DNA of 64,000 bases from Neofusicoccum parvum (Eukaryota; Ascomycota; Dothideomycetes; Botryosphaeriales; Botryosphaeriaceae): contig CP087219.1 in NCBI GenBank assembly GCA_020912385.1, positions 1,116,001 to 1,180,000 on the forward strand, written 5' to 3'. The translations under genes were made by a program, and so were the position numbers. This document shows, piece after piece, positions 32,420 to 43,963 of this stretch. The number at the start of each line of letters is the position of its first letter. The first letter of the stretch is position 1. The notes beneath the pieces were generated by a model. That model worked only from the letters and a program-made list of their open reading frames with translations. It searched no databases and was not told where the DNA came from.

Positions 32420-35133
32420 CTAGCTGCAAGAAGACACACCTCCTTCGTTACGCATGAGCTTTGAGACTGCCAACACCAGGCTGACACCCAGCACACAGCA
32501 GCCGAAGGCCACGCAGACCATGGCGCAGATGCGTTCCGTGCGGCCGGACTTCTTTTTCGACAGTTTCAGGAAGCATAGCGGCGGGAGGATGTAAGCGAGG
32601 GCACAAGCAGACGTTGCCTGGGAAAGAACCACGGTTAGCAAAGAGAAAGTGGGGGTGTCTCTTAAGCAAACCAGACTTACCCCTATCAACTCAAACACGG
32701 CGCCCAGGTCGCACGTCATCAGACTCAAGCCCATCGCGCTGACTACCAGCGTGGTAGTGAAAAGGAGATGGCGATTGGCATCCCACGGATCGCCCGGGAA
32801 ATAGTAGTTCTCCATCACTTCGCGGCAGACGAACGCCTCGAGCGGCAGGGTTGACAGCATGTTGAGGCCAAAGCACAGGCGTGCGATATTGACCATGATG
32901 TTGTCCGTCGGGAAATTGTTGAGCACATTCCCTTGTGTCATGTCGCCGAAGGTCAGGTAGCCGGCGAGTGCCATGAGCAGACAGGCGACCATTGAGATGG
33001 TGGTGCTGTAGTGCGTGACCTTGGAGAAGCGGTCGAGCGTGGGCTTCTTGAGCGAGCCGTAGATGAGAAGGGAGTTGTGGTCTGTGCAAGATGCTTCATC
33101 AGTACTTTCGCTGTTCCGCACGTGTCATTCAAAGCTGAAACTGGTGTGCTTACGGCAAACAAACGCTGGGTGTCTGTTAGCATGCAAACCAATCGTTTCA
33201 CGGGACGATGTAATTACCAAATGATATAACGCCAACAGCCTGGAAAACGCCGTCGTTGATGATTAAGCTTCCCGAAATCTTGCCTTTCATGTTCGGAGGG
33301 ACTCTGGGACCCTGCGTGACCACTGTGACAAGGATGACGATCATGCTAACTAGTGCCAGAGTAGATGCTTTCGCCAACTGCCTGTCGTTAGCATCCCGAC
33401 CGCAGCCTTGGTGTTTGTCTTTCCGCAGCCCAACCGCTTACCTTTGAAATATCTCTATACAAAGAAAGAGGGTATGAGATCCCGAGAATGAACAGAACAA
33501 TGACTGCCCTTCTATCCGTGAGCAGCCATAGGAAGGGAGTATCGGGAAGCGAAGGAAATAGAGCCTCCAGAACGTGCGGGATCGTATCGCCTACGATGAT
33601 GCAGAACGCTATCATACCGCCAAATGCACTGCGATAGCAATTCCAATTAGCCTCGTTCGACTCAACGCCCGGGAGCCAGATTATCTCCTCTTGCCGTCCC
33701 AGTCCCCTGGAATCACTCACAACGCCCATTGTGCAACGCTTATAGCTATCAGGCCAGAGTTTCCAAAACAATGTTGCACTGTTGCTTGGAACGAGTTTGC
33801 GCCGCTGAGTTTCGAGTTTATGACGATGAGGCGGATGGTCCAATCGACGGTGATTGTCAGAACGAGCAGGAGGATGATGCCTGTCAGGAGGCCAGCTTCT
33901 TTGAAGGCGTAGGGTTGGCCGATGATGCCGGCGCCACTGCGAAAACAAAATTCCACGTTAGACATTCCGATACGATTTTCACCTATCGGCAAGGGCCAAA
34001 CCAATTGCTCGAATCCCTGCAAGATTACGACACCAAGGGATGACCGCCCGCCTTCGAGAATTTTTCCAGGAATGAGGGTGAGGGGGTGAGCCCAGGACGT
34101 ACATTATACTGTTGGCCATGTTCATGAACGCACTCCGCAGCCCACTCTTCGGCCTCGCGCTCTCCAGCAGGTCCTCCGGGCTGAATCCCACCTCCGAATT
34201 CGCCACCGTCACGCTCGGCGCCTCGATGTCCGTCAGCAAAGGCAGCCGCTGCTCTCTGCCGCCTCGCCGCCCGGTTCTCCTGCCCCGCCGCCCGCGCCCT
34301 CCCGCGGCGCCGTTCGACAGGAAGTCCTCCTCGTCCGCCCAGCTCGCGTCGCCGCCATCCTCGTCGTCGTCGCTGTCGCCCGAGAGCGGCATGCGCGTGG
34401 CGTACGGGTGCTGCCGCGGGCCGTTGGCGATCCCGCCATTGGGTATGCCGCCGCCGCCGTCGCCGCTCGGCCGCGCGCTCTCGGAGCTGCGATACGACGA
34501 CGCCTCCTCGAGCGGGATCAGCTCGGCCTCCTCGTCGAACCGCACCCGGTTGGGGGTGCGCGGCGTGCCGTCCGGCCGCGGCTGCGCGAAGCTGGACTGG
34601 CGGCGCGGCAGGCCCGGCTTGCCGTCGGGCCCCAGAGCGGGCGAGGGCGAGGCGCCCAGGGCGGGCGAGTTGGAGGCGGAGCGCAGCGCGGAGATGGGCG
34701 GCGGCGGCTGGTGGTGGTGGTGGTGGGCGGCAGCGGCGGCGGCGGGTGACGGGGCGGGCGAGTCTCGCGGCGACGAGGTGACGCTCGACTCGTAGTAGGG
34801 GCCGGCGGCGGCGTGCTGCGTGATGCCTAGGTGGTCGGCGTGGTGGAAGGCGGGCGGTGGGCGCGGGCGGGCGTGGTGCTGTGACCGCTGCTCGAGCTCG
34901 AGCTCCTCGTGGGCGGCGTTGCCCAGGAGCCCGAGGACCTCGTCGGCGTCGTGGGCGTCGGGGCGAGGCATTGGAATCCGGGTGTTCACCTGGGCATCTT
35001 CCGCTCTGGGGTGGTCGGGGTGCTGCTGGGTGGCAGGCGAATGGAGGTGTCGTGTCAGGGAATCTGGCAGCACTGGCACGGAGGTGCCGGGGGCCTGTCG
35101 GTCTGTCGTCAGCCTCCGCCGGCCGCCGCCCAT
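32420..35133 (-). CDS. Amino acid transporter, AAAP/SLC38 family (AVT-like) with long cytosolic N-terminus
   Basis: Seven minus-strand exons (35133-34103, 33936-33721, 33628-33442, 33377-33218, 33165-33154, 33081-32681, 32617-32420) join to 734 residues. Splicing gives SAFMNMANSIIGAGIIGQPY, the first helix of AAAP transporters. It also gives AQWAFAFGGMIAFCIIVGD, then ISFAFVCHHNSLLIYGSL across a 12-nt microexon, and VFELIGATSACALAYILPP. About eleven membrane helices are expected, as in vacuolar amino acid transporters; an Avt2-like identity is a guess. The first 335 residues are hydrophilic, with a His-run (HHHHHQPPPP), Ser/Pro clusters, acidic SDDDEDGGD and a basic RGRRGRRTGRRGGR patch, suiting regulation by phosphorylation or ubiquitination. 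An internal ATG (34971) in good context would give 680 residues and may be the true start. Confidence 0.88.
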
Positions 35134-35710
35134 GCGCCGCTTCTGGACGGCCGCGCGAACATCAAAAGGCGCTCGGGGGATCGGCGTTTAGGGCTGTCCC
35201 TTGTTATTTCTATATTCGGCCGCCGTCCACCTGCCACTGTGCCCCGAATCCGGCCGCACCGCGCGCACGTGGGTCTGCCTGAGGCAGCAGCTCTCCTGGC
35301 AGTGCGCCTGCACGCTTGCGGCGCTGTCGTTACACGCACGCAGTGGATGCGAAAGGAGCGTGGAAGCGAGAGGCTCCAGAGCGGCGCCGGTCCGCGCCCC
35401 GCTGCACCTCGATCTCTGCGTCCACGTGCAGCCCATCCCTCGCCTCGAGACAATCCGATCGTCACGTTGCAATGCTTCGGCCACATAGATTAACTATCGC
35501 TCTGCTTCCGCGAGGGGCCGCCCCTCGCGTCCATGATGTTTGGATGTGTCCAGGAATTCCCTTTCCAGGTATCGAGTTGCCGCTGAAGAAAACATTGCCT
35601 GCCAGTAGTCCTGTAGACTGGCTCGCTTCCGAATTCCACGCCGAAGGAAAACACCAGACATAGTGGCGAAATACATTAGAAACCTTTTCCAGACAAATGA
35701 ACCCGCTCGT
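35134..35710. other. Intergenic: transporter promoter and 3' flank of the kelch gene
   Basis: About 580 nt between two minus-strand genes. Overlapping open frames on all strands have no recognisable product. No gene is supported. Confidence 0.6.
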
Positions 35711-38121
35711 TTAGTCGTGACCTTCTTCCCTGAACCGCCCTCTTACCGGATGTTGCGGACTCCGTGTTGCGCCTTTGCCTCCCGATGACCCCGACCCCGA
35801 CACCGACCCGATGCTCTCGCTGATGCGGCCCACGAGCGGCGTGTCGCTTGCCTGTGTGCTTTGTGTTACGTTCCGACCAACCTGCAGCGGCTGCGGGTAG
35901 AAATGTGCTGGCGTGTTGGACGTTGTTGTTGGCGGATACGCCGAATCCGGCTCCGATTCTCGTGAATAGTCACTGGGTGTCGCCACCATGCCGGGATGGT
36001 GGCCCGATGGAACCACAAGCCCCGAATGTCCAGCCTGTGGCGAAGGCGGCGGTGGGAAGTGCTCGTTGTGCAGAGCATGTTGTGAAGGGTCGTAAGGCTG
36101 CGCGTTCGGCGGCGGCGGTTGGAACATGTACTGTGGAAGAGTGCCTGGCGGGCCCGCTGGGTACATGTACTGCGGAGAGCTAGGAGAAACAGGCGGTTGC
36201 ATGTAGCCTCCCGCCATTCCCGGGGGGCCTCCGGGACCGTATGGCGTCTGCGGTGATACGGGGAATTCTGATCCCCCCATGACTGGAGAAGTAGTGTTGG
36301 GTGATGAGCTGTGGTGCGTGTAGACCGGCGACATGGTTTGAGTGTTCGGAGATCCACCGTCCTTCCGGAACCTATGGCTGTTTGTTGCCGAAAGCTCGGA
36401 TACGACGCCGCCTCCGTTTTCAAGATTCTCTGCCGGCAACTCCGCCGGCTTCTGCTGCGACCCCTTTTCATTCGCAGCGTCCTTGCTCTTCTTCCTCCGC
36501 CGAAGGCAGAACCATGCCACCGCCAGAATCAACAGCAAACCGCCAACCCCACCCACAACACCCCCAACAATTGCGCCCGTGTTCGAACCGCCCGAGCCAC
36601 CACTGCTTGGTTCTCCGCTTGACGTTGAGGAGCCAGTAGGGACATCTCTAGTAGCCGAGCGAGCCGCAAACGTGGGTATCCGGGAAAAATACACGGGTAG
36701 ATCTCGGTTATCCCAGCTCGACGGTGCTTTGTTCGTTGCGCCTCCGGTTGAACTGATCCAATTCATCAGCGTGACACGCAACACCGACCTGCTTGGTCAA
36801 CATACCTTCCGCCAATCTTTGCAACGATCTCCGGGGGGACCACGTATTTGGTGATATTGGGATAGAACAAGTCCCACATCGCATCCTCTGGCCCGTTCTT
36901 GCCCAGGTTCAAGTTGTGAGTACCCCAAACCGTTGGCGAGTCGCAGTCCTCATGCTGTGCAAACCAACCGCCGATGATGAGCATTTGTGCATCGTCGATC
37001 ACGTTGCAAGAGGAAATGCCATGGGGGTTTCCTGGTCCATTGTCTGTTGGGTACCATTTGATCCATTGGAAGGAAGGTAGCGACAGAATGTAGACGTCGT
37101 CATATCCGGTGGTATTTTCGATGCCTTGGCCACCATAGATGTAGCTGATTGCGTCAGCAGCGAGCTCGAGAACAAAAGTCATGTGACTCACATGTTATAT
37201 GACGACTTGTCCTGTGCCCAGGTGGCACCGCCGCAGAACTTCCTCCGCATGTCAGGGACGTCTCCGGTGGCAGTCTGCTTGTACCATTTTGTTGAGGCGA
37301 TGTCGTAAACGTAGATGTTGCTCAGGGCGTCACCCAGGACGGTGCCATTGTCGAAAGGGTCGAGGACACCTCCAAAGTAGATCAAGAGGCCTTTGTCAGA
37401 AGCTGGCAGGAAAACCATGACCCCCTCGCCGCGCCCGGTGCTGTCGGGGCCGGTGTTGTTGGTCCAGGCGTCGTTGACGAAGTCGTACACAATGAGATTG
37501 CTGGTGAGCATGGGGTTGGCTCCCCATCCAGGAACCGTCTGGTTGTTGAGCCAGCCGCCCAGGTAGTAGCCCACCCCGGTCTCGTTGACGGCGACGCCCG
37601 CACCGTAGGACACGCGCTGGATTCCGGATGCTGCGCTCACGTCGGTCCGGTTCCATTGATTGAGCAGAATGTCGTAAGCCCACGGCGCGAAGGCTTCAGG
37701 AGTGGCGTCGTTGTATTCACCACCATACAGATACAAGACCTTGTTCACTTCGTCGGCCCACAGCACGCCGCCACTGAGGTCCGGGACGTCTCGTGTCTTG
37801 TTGAGATCGTCGTGGAGCAGCGGCATGCCAGAGGCGGCGTCGTCGAGGTCATTGTAGAGAAGCCAGGTATCTGCGACGGCGACAGTCAGCTCGGGGGCGC
37901 GGGCGCAGCGGAGGCAACATCGTACTGGTGTAGTTCAGTGGGTTTTGTGACATCGGGTTCCACGTGAGCTGGCCGCCATCGATGTACAGGCGGCGGTCGA
38001 CGACGGCGGTCTGGTGCCCCCAGCGGCGGCAGAAATCCCGGACGGGGTCTTTGGCGGCATGGGCATGCTGGAAGGCTGCAAGGGCAGCGGCGATCAGGTA
38101 TCCGCGGAGAAGCGGTGCCAT
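35711..38121 (-). CDS. Secreted or plasma-membrane kelch-repeat protein with single transmembrane helix
   Basis: Four minus-strand exons (38121-37926, 37870-37192, 37144-36806, 36752-35711) join to 751 residues. A signal peptide (MAPLLRGYLIAAALAAFQHA, cleavage near HAHA) is followed by a galactose-oxidase-like kelch propeller. Blade motifs include WGHQTAVVDRRLYIDGG, KVLYLYGGEYN, GVGYYLGGWLNN, GLLIYFGGVLDP, IYIYGGQGIEN and QMLIIGGWFAQ, with several N-glycosylation sequons. A Gly/Ser linker leads to one membrane helix at about 465-487 (IVGGVVGGVGGLLLILAVAW), then an RRRKK stop-transfer and a Pro/Gln/Tyr-rich cytosolic tail of 260 residues. This layout fits fungal cell-surface kelch proteins of unknown function, plausibly wall or polarity sensors. 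The last intron is 53 nt and gives IGGSSTGGATNKAPSSWD. Confidence 0.9.
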
Positions 38122-39530
38122 GGCTGCTGAGTGCGCAAGGTGCGCGCCGCTGGCAGCATAAATGTCGAATTACCAAACGAAGGGAGGCAGAGGAGAGAGA
38201 GCAGACAGAAGACGAGCTGGGCGGAGAAAAAAGGCACAGTTCAACCAGAGCGGTGGAACAAGAGGGCCGTGGCTGAGAAATGCGGACGCACAGGGCTGCC
38301 GTCCAGCGCGCGCAGATCGCCCGCGGCCGCCAGGGCCAGCACGGAATCGGCGGACTGAGGGCAATCCTGCGATGCAGGACGGCGGGCGCGGGCGCGCTGA
38401 TTCGCGCAGGGAGCAGCGGCGTGGTACGACGAGGCCAATGGCGGCAAGGAAGGCCCGCCAATGGCCCGCTGAGACGTGCTGCCTCCGCATCTCCAGCGCA
38501 ACGGCAGGCCCTTGCTGCCCGCGCGAAGCGGGTGGCGCGTCTAGAACCGAGCTGCTCCGTCGTGCTGACGGGCGCGCGCTGCCCGCTGTCCGCTGTCGTC
38601 GCCCGCCTGCTGCGCCCGCGCGTCAGCCGGAGACAAAGCTGCGCGCCAGGGCAATATAGCCAGCCCGTCCCGGCGCGGGCTCTTGCAGCGCGCGCCCGCG
38701 GTCAGGTCATACAGCCAATCTCTCTCGGGGAGCACGAGCGTGGAGTGACCTGCCGGCAGCTCGCCAGGCGACGCTTTGGGACGCACGTCAGCTTTTGGCG
38801 TGGTTGGCTCCGCTGGCGCCATCCCTGCGCCCGCCGCCCCAACGGGGCCGCTGCTCACGTGTGGCCTGCGAAGGAGCCCAAATACGGCGCTCCCCCAGCG
38901 CGCCGCCAGCATGCTCGCGGGCCCTCGCACTTTTGCTTTCCGCCGCACTCCTAACCCGCGGATACGATGTGGATGCGTGACGATCCCTCCGCAGGGATCG
39001 TCCACCACGTTTGCGGGGCCCTCCATGGCGCTCAGCCTCCTTGTCGAGCTACCGCGAGCTTCTTCTGGCCCGGCGGTGCTTGGCGCGGCCTTTGCCGCTC
39101 TCCCCGCGGCCGTCCAAGCCACGCCTGAGCATAGAGTTCGCTGCGCCCGTAGCTTGCGCGAAGCCACGCCGAGCCCTCAATGTTTGGGGCTGGGGCCGCG
39201 AGTGAGAGCTGAGTAAGTCCAAGTTAATATACCACACATCAGCTATGACTGTGGCTGCGTCGTAGATTGCCACTCCTCGTGGTGAGACCTGCCGGCGCGT
39301 GCTTGATTCCACGGCTTCAGGCACCAACGCAAGCGCCACTGCAAGGTCCCTTTCGCGCGCCTCCGCTTTGGTGAGTTCCTGTGCATGTGTGGTGTACCAC
39401 GTATCAGACACTCTGAATCCCTAGGGGAGAAGTTTGGTTCCGTCGATAGTCCGCATGTCGAGCCGGAAGTAATAGGCCCTTATACGTGTATGTAGCTGCC
39501 AAAGAACAGATCAGAGCGAGGGTCTGCAGC

Positions 39531-39568
39531 ACGCACGCGCGCGCGCACACACACGCACACACACACAC
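39531..39568. repeat. Simple repeat, (CG/CA)n
   Basis: This is a tract of alternating purine-pyrimidine dinucleotides (ACGCACGCGC..., then repeated CA). Such tracts are polymorphic microsatellites and can adopt Z-DNA. Confidence 0.85.
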
Positions 39569-40859
39569 CTGCGGCTGCTGCCTTGCAGCCCGCCTCCAGG
39601 TAAGCCGATAGGCAGCCCAAGCCCGGGATCTGCACCAGTACGGAGATCCAGCGAGGCGGGCGGACGTCATGTCTTACAGCAAGAAAGCTTACCTGCTAGG
39701 GTGGACGCGGACGCTTGGGGCTATCCGGCTGCATCTCTGGCCGGCCTCGAGGCTGCCGGATCCTAGGAGGGGCCGGGGAATTTACGCGCTCTCTCGCGGC
39801 TCTGCCTATGGGTTTGAGCATGTTGCACGTCGAGCGGATGAACGGTGTCTGGAAGCGGAAAATGGACGGTGGACGTCTGGATTGGCCGGAAATCCCACAT
39901 GCGGCCCGGACACACGGCTGGTGCTTAGGACGTCTCATCGACCCGATTGGCTTACGCGTTCCTTGTGGCGTTGTGGGCGTGGCCCTCGCGCGAAGCCACA
40001 CCGTTCTCCGGGCACTCTCGAGTGAATGTGAGACCAGGATTCGCCGATTCGCACCGTTTGACGTAAAGTCCCAACATCTCCCCTTGCCGGCCCGCAAGCC
40101 TCTCGTCGGTCCTGCATCATTTACCGCCGGCGACAGGATTAGCTGTCAGTCGGCATCCCGTCTCTTGATGCGAGAAGGTACTACTAGATCTGCACTTTTC
40201 TTTTCTTCTTGCTGATTCGAGTAATCCGGCCAAGGCCAAGATCCCGTCTGGGTGGCCTCATGCCGGGGAGCAAGCAGGCTCCGCCCCGGCTGATGGTCCT
40301 CGGTTTCGCGTGGATGCCGGCCAGCATGGCGTAGGGTGTGTGTGGTGACAGGTGTTCGGTGTCGGCGTTCGGCCCCAACAACACCGTGGGCGGGGAAGGA
40401 GAGCAGCACTCAGCACGTGTCATGGTCAAAGCGAGGGTCCCCGCGTCTACTTTTCTCCGCCCGAACTTCCCTTAGCCCTCCGACTCCCAGCAATGAACTC
40501 ACCCGACCCTTATCGCAGGATTCTTCCGTTGTATCAAATTCACCAAGCGCTTACGTAGCCACGTATGCGCAGACCGTAAGCATGCTGCCAACCGCCATGC
40601 AAGTCGCCCAAGTCGTGAGGTCAGCATGAGCGCTCTTAGGACACAGATCTGAGTGTCAAGAGTGGCAGGCACGAGCCTGTAGTATTTTCTGAGTAAGCCG
40701 CTGTGATTCGTGAGAAAAACGTTTCAAATCTTCCGCAGATCGAGATCGCTAAAACTTCATGAGGATGCAAAATTCTACTCCTTACCAACCCCTTCAGGAT
40801 TTTGTCTCGATCTGATCTCGCATTTCTTTCTACTTCGGTGATTGGAGATGAATGGCTTC

Positions 40860-41463
40860 TTAGTGTTTAAAGTCCATGGCGTCTCCTACAGCCGCTGCCC
40901 CCGTTCTCACAGCTCCAGCTCCTCCAGCTCCACTATCCCCATCCTCTCTGCCCATCCCCTTCTCCTCCGGATTTCCATCGCAGTCCAGGTCAAGGCCCCC
41001 GCGCAACCTTGCGTACTTATAACACAACTGATGATCACAACCCTCAGTTGAGCACTGTAACGTCCACCCGCCGAATGTGACGATTTCATTGCGTCCGTAG
41101 TAGCGCGTCCGGGCCACGTAGATCATGGGTCGGCTGGAGAAGCTTGAACCGCGTCGAGCGTGCCAACCGGCAGGCTTGTGGATTTCGCCTCTGGATAGCG
41201 TGCGAGGTCCTCCGCGGCCTGAGACGTGGCGGTCCCAAGAATGGCTGTAGCTCCGGTGAACCTGTAGACAAATTAGGATTCTCTGGGAAGAATGAGGGTT
41301 TGGAGATTGCCCACCCTGTGCCAATTGTTTTTCGTTCAGGATTTGGAAGTGGGTTGTTCCAGACGAATGCAGGAGTTCGGCTTCATTCAGATTGCCACGT
41401 CTGTTTGTGAGACTGGCTGCGCTATGGGGAGTGTCAGGCTCGAGACCCCGGAGGCTTGCTGCA
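40860..41463 (-). CDS. Possible exon of an unrecognised small cysteine-containing protein
   Basis: About 200 minus-strand codons stay open in DNA that is less GC-rich than the genes, which is somewhat unlikely by chance. Part of the translation looks protein-like (YYGRNEIVTFGGWTLQCSTE, then GCDHQLCYKYARLRGG, with four Cys in a short span). No ATG opens the stretch, and there is a stop just upstream next to a possible acceptor, so it would need a 5' exon. One candidate ATG with a short frame lies near 41736. No family is recognised. It may equally be noncoding or a decayed gene. Confidence 0.22.
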
Positions 41464-42192
41464 TCTTACCACTCACGACTGATGGGTCGCTGGGGTTCCA
41501 AAGACAAAAGAAAAAAGAGAGAAAGAGAAAAGAGGAAGTGCGTTATACCAGGATTATACGGACATGTTAGTCTGGCTGAAGCAGGCTGTCAGAAGATGCA
41601 TTCGGCCCTTTCTGGATCATTGGCTGGTCAACTGCTAATGTCGTCATTGCGGGCTGAGCAGGAGATGCACGGAGCATGGTGTTGTTCCATAGCGCGAGAC
41701 ATCACGGCAGTTCTTCCATGTGAACTGCTGCACCATGCGCTCTGAACAAAGAAGGTACTGTCACGGGCTCAGACTAGAGAAGATACAATTGAAACCTGCA
41801 GGGAAACCTAACCTACCTGTTTGGATGTGAGCTTGACAATGGAGATCCGATGCGACGAAACTCCCGTAGAATATCCCCAACGAACTTGTGCGTCTGCAGC
41901 CAAAGAAACCTTACGAGAGAAGGAATTAACGAGGCGCCTTGCGGTCGAAGCCTGCGGCAGGCTGTGCAGAGGACGGTCCTTCTTTGTGAACGCCTCGTTT
42001 GACCCTCGAAGCGGCTAAGTGCCGGAGCGGCGGCAGCGAGCCGACGACAGATTCTGGCAGGCGCATCCGGCACTCACAAGCCCTCCCGCTGCTTCGACCC
42101 GGCGTCTGCCTCACCCTACCTTTTCACTGCCAGGTCCCGTCAAACCACCGACATCCGGTCTGTACGGCGCAACCGTAACCTCTTCCACCACC

Positions 42193-43386
42193 ATGTCCGA
42201 CGGCTACGACAGCCACGAGCTTCCCGCTCAATTCGTCGACAAAGACCAGGCTCATGCATTCCGGCTTGAGCTGGGTGCTTCCCATCGCGAGCAAGTCGTT
42301 GCCTCTTTCGACGTGCGTGACGCCTACGCCAGGGTGCGCCACCAACCATTCGCTGTGAACAAGCCTATGCGCCAGCCCGGAGGCTCAAGTAACCCCGCGT
42401 TGTCTGGATGGACCAGTAGGCCTGGCGTGTGGACCCCTGTCAAAGACGTTTACTGACTACTTCACCAAAGACTTCCACCGCACCACCACGGACCGTGACC
42501 TCGACGCCGAGAAGCAAGACCGCCTTCACGATGGCCAACTCTTTCGTCTCAATCGCCAGGCGCGTGGAGAAGTCGTGCAAGAGCCTGCTCGCAGGGATTA
42601 CGGACACAAAAGCGGCGCCGTGTTCGGCGGCGGCCCTCCTGACCGCAAGAACGAGCGGCCACTCGACCCCATCCTGAACAATCCTCAAAATGCCGACGCC
42701 ATGGCTATTGCTAAGGCTTTGCGTTTGTAAGTATATCGAGCACATTCCGATGATGCATCTGACCGTCTGGATTCAGCCAGGGTTCCTACAACGACAAGGG
42801 CGGTAGGCGCTGTGGTCGGGGAGCATACACTCCACCGCGCCACGTTGCACCGAACAATATGCCTGCCAACCTTGCACCTTCTGGCACTCCGAGTCGTGGA
42901 GGCTCCAGTGGCCGTAGCCGTGGCGGCTATGTACCCGGCAGTGTTGGACGCAATGGTCCTGGACGTCCCGGACCTCTCAATCCCCACGCCGACATCCACG
43001 CCTACCAGGGAACACCTGCTACGAAGAGCTATCCCAACGGTACAGGCTACGGGGAGGAGAACCTTGATATTGCTCGTGCCGGGAACACCCCTCCGACGAT
43101 GAACCGTACGAACAGTACGAGGTCGACTGCAACTGTGGCTAGCTCCTCTGCCGCTAGTGCCTCTACCAGAGCCATCTTCGCCACGAGCCGTAGGCCCCCG
43201 ACGCAAGTTGGGAAGCTCGCTACTCCCGAGGAGTTCATGGAGGCTGCTAAGCAGAAGGGTCTCCTGGGCTCGAGATACGCCCCTGGCGCATCTGCTGACG
43301 CCCTAGATACTAAGGAGAAGAAGAACGAGTCGAAAACGAGCCCCAACGTCAAGAAGGGTCTGGTTGGATCAAAGCATGCCACCTGA
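42193..43386 (+). CDS. RG-rich, probably disordered protein of unknown function
   Basis: Three exons, modelled as 42193-42415, 42471-42726 and 42777-43386, give 362 residues. I do not recognise the family. The first exon encodes MSDGYDSHELPAQFVDKDQA and a short helical part. The second encodes a charged segment (EKQDRLHDGQLFRLNRQARG, GAVFGGGPPDRKNERPLDP). The third has an SRGGSSGRSRGGYVPG run like RGG-box RNA-binding regions, then a Ser/Thr-rich stretch. It ends with two related motifs, KQKGLLGSRYA and KKGLVGSKHAT. The second intron is firm (ALRF/QGSYND). The first is less so: the acceptor follows a good TACTGAC branch site, but the donor could be GTAGGC at 42416 or GTAACC at 42389, both in frame. 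An RNA- or ribosome-associated role is conceivable but unproven. Confidence 0.7.
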
Positions 43387-43963
43387 GTGTGACGTGTCAC
43401 CTAAAGGTTCCTCAACATGGCGCGAGAGGCCATGAAACATGGAAACGGCGTTTCCTGGCAACGGTAGGCGCGCCTGTCAAACATTTGCAGGAGCATCGCA
43501 GGAACCTTGTGGCTCTTACCGGAATTTTAGCCCAGTCCAGCTTCTTTCTCACGCCAATACCCTCGGTCAATCTCCATCGGTCGGGAGCTGAGGAATATGA
43601 AGCAGGAAAAAGGGGCATTTGCACCAGCGATTGGCAAGGGAATTTTTGGGCGGGCGTGTAATGGGCGGGGATTTAAATCGGATTCGCAGGTCTCCATGCA
43701 AAGCAGTCAGGCAGACTTTGAGTAGACCTTGAATGTGACCTGCTCGCAAAATGCTGCTCCCTTCTGCTCCGTTTGAGGCGCGGCTGAAGAGGGGCAATGT
43801 GATGGTGTGGTTGAGCAACGTCGGGATAGCCTCGCGCGCCAAAACGCGGATCGCGTGGTGGCGCTCGCCTCGCTCCGCCAGGCGCGAAGGGAAACACGCC
43901 CATCAGGCTCGGCCTTGACAACAACATCAACACCGCAACAACCCCCGAGAGACGCGGCCCAAG
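43387..43963. other. Intergenic: promoter of RTT106
   Basis: About 580 nt between two plus-strand genes. No gene is supported, and the short open frames on the minus strand have no recognisable product. Confidence 0.65.

Larger units (their letters stand above)
38122..42192. other. Gene-poor 4 kb divergent region
   Basis: About 4 kb separate the kelch gene and the RG-rich gene. The first kilobase is very GC-rich and the rest is closer to balanced. It includes a CA/CG dinucleotide repeat (39531-39568) and one weak minus-strand open stretch near 40860-41463, listed separately. Other open frames look random. Confidence 0.55.

Noticed and set aside
36789..36805. A 17-nt intron in the kelch gene (GT...AG with a good-looking acceptor)
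   Set aside because: It is far below the minimum intron size. A 53-nt intron ending at 36753 restores the expected IGGSSTGGATNKAP sequence.
42313..42470. Donor at GTGCGT (42313) for intron 1 of the RG-rich gene
   Set aside because: The donor is strong, but joining it to the acceptor at 42470 shifts the frame. Donors at 42416 or 42389 keep it.
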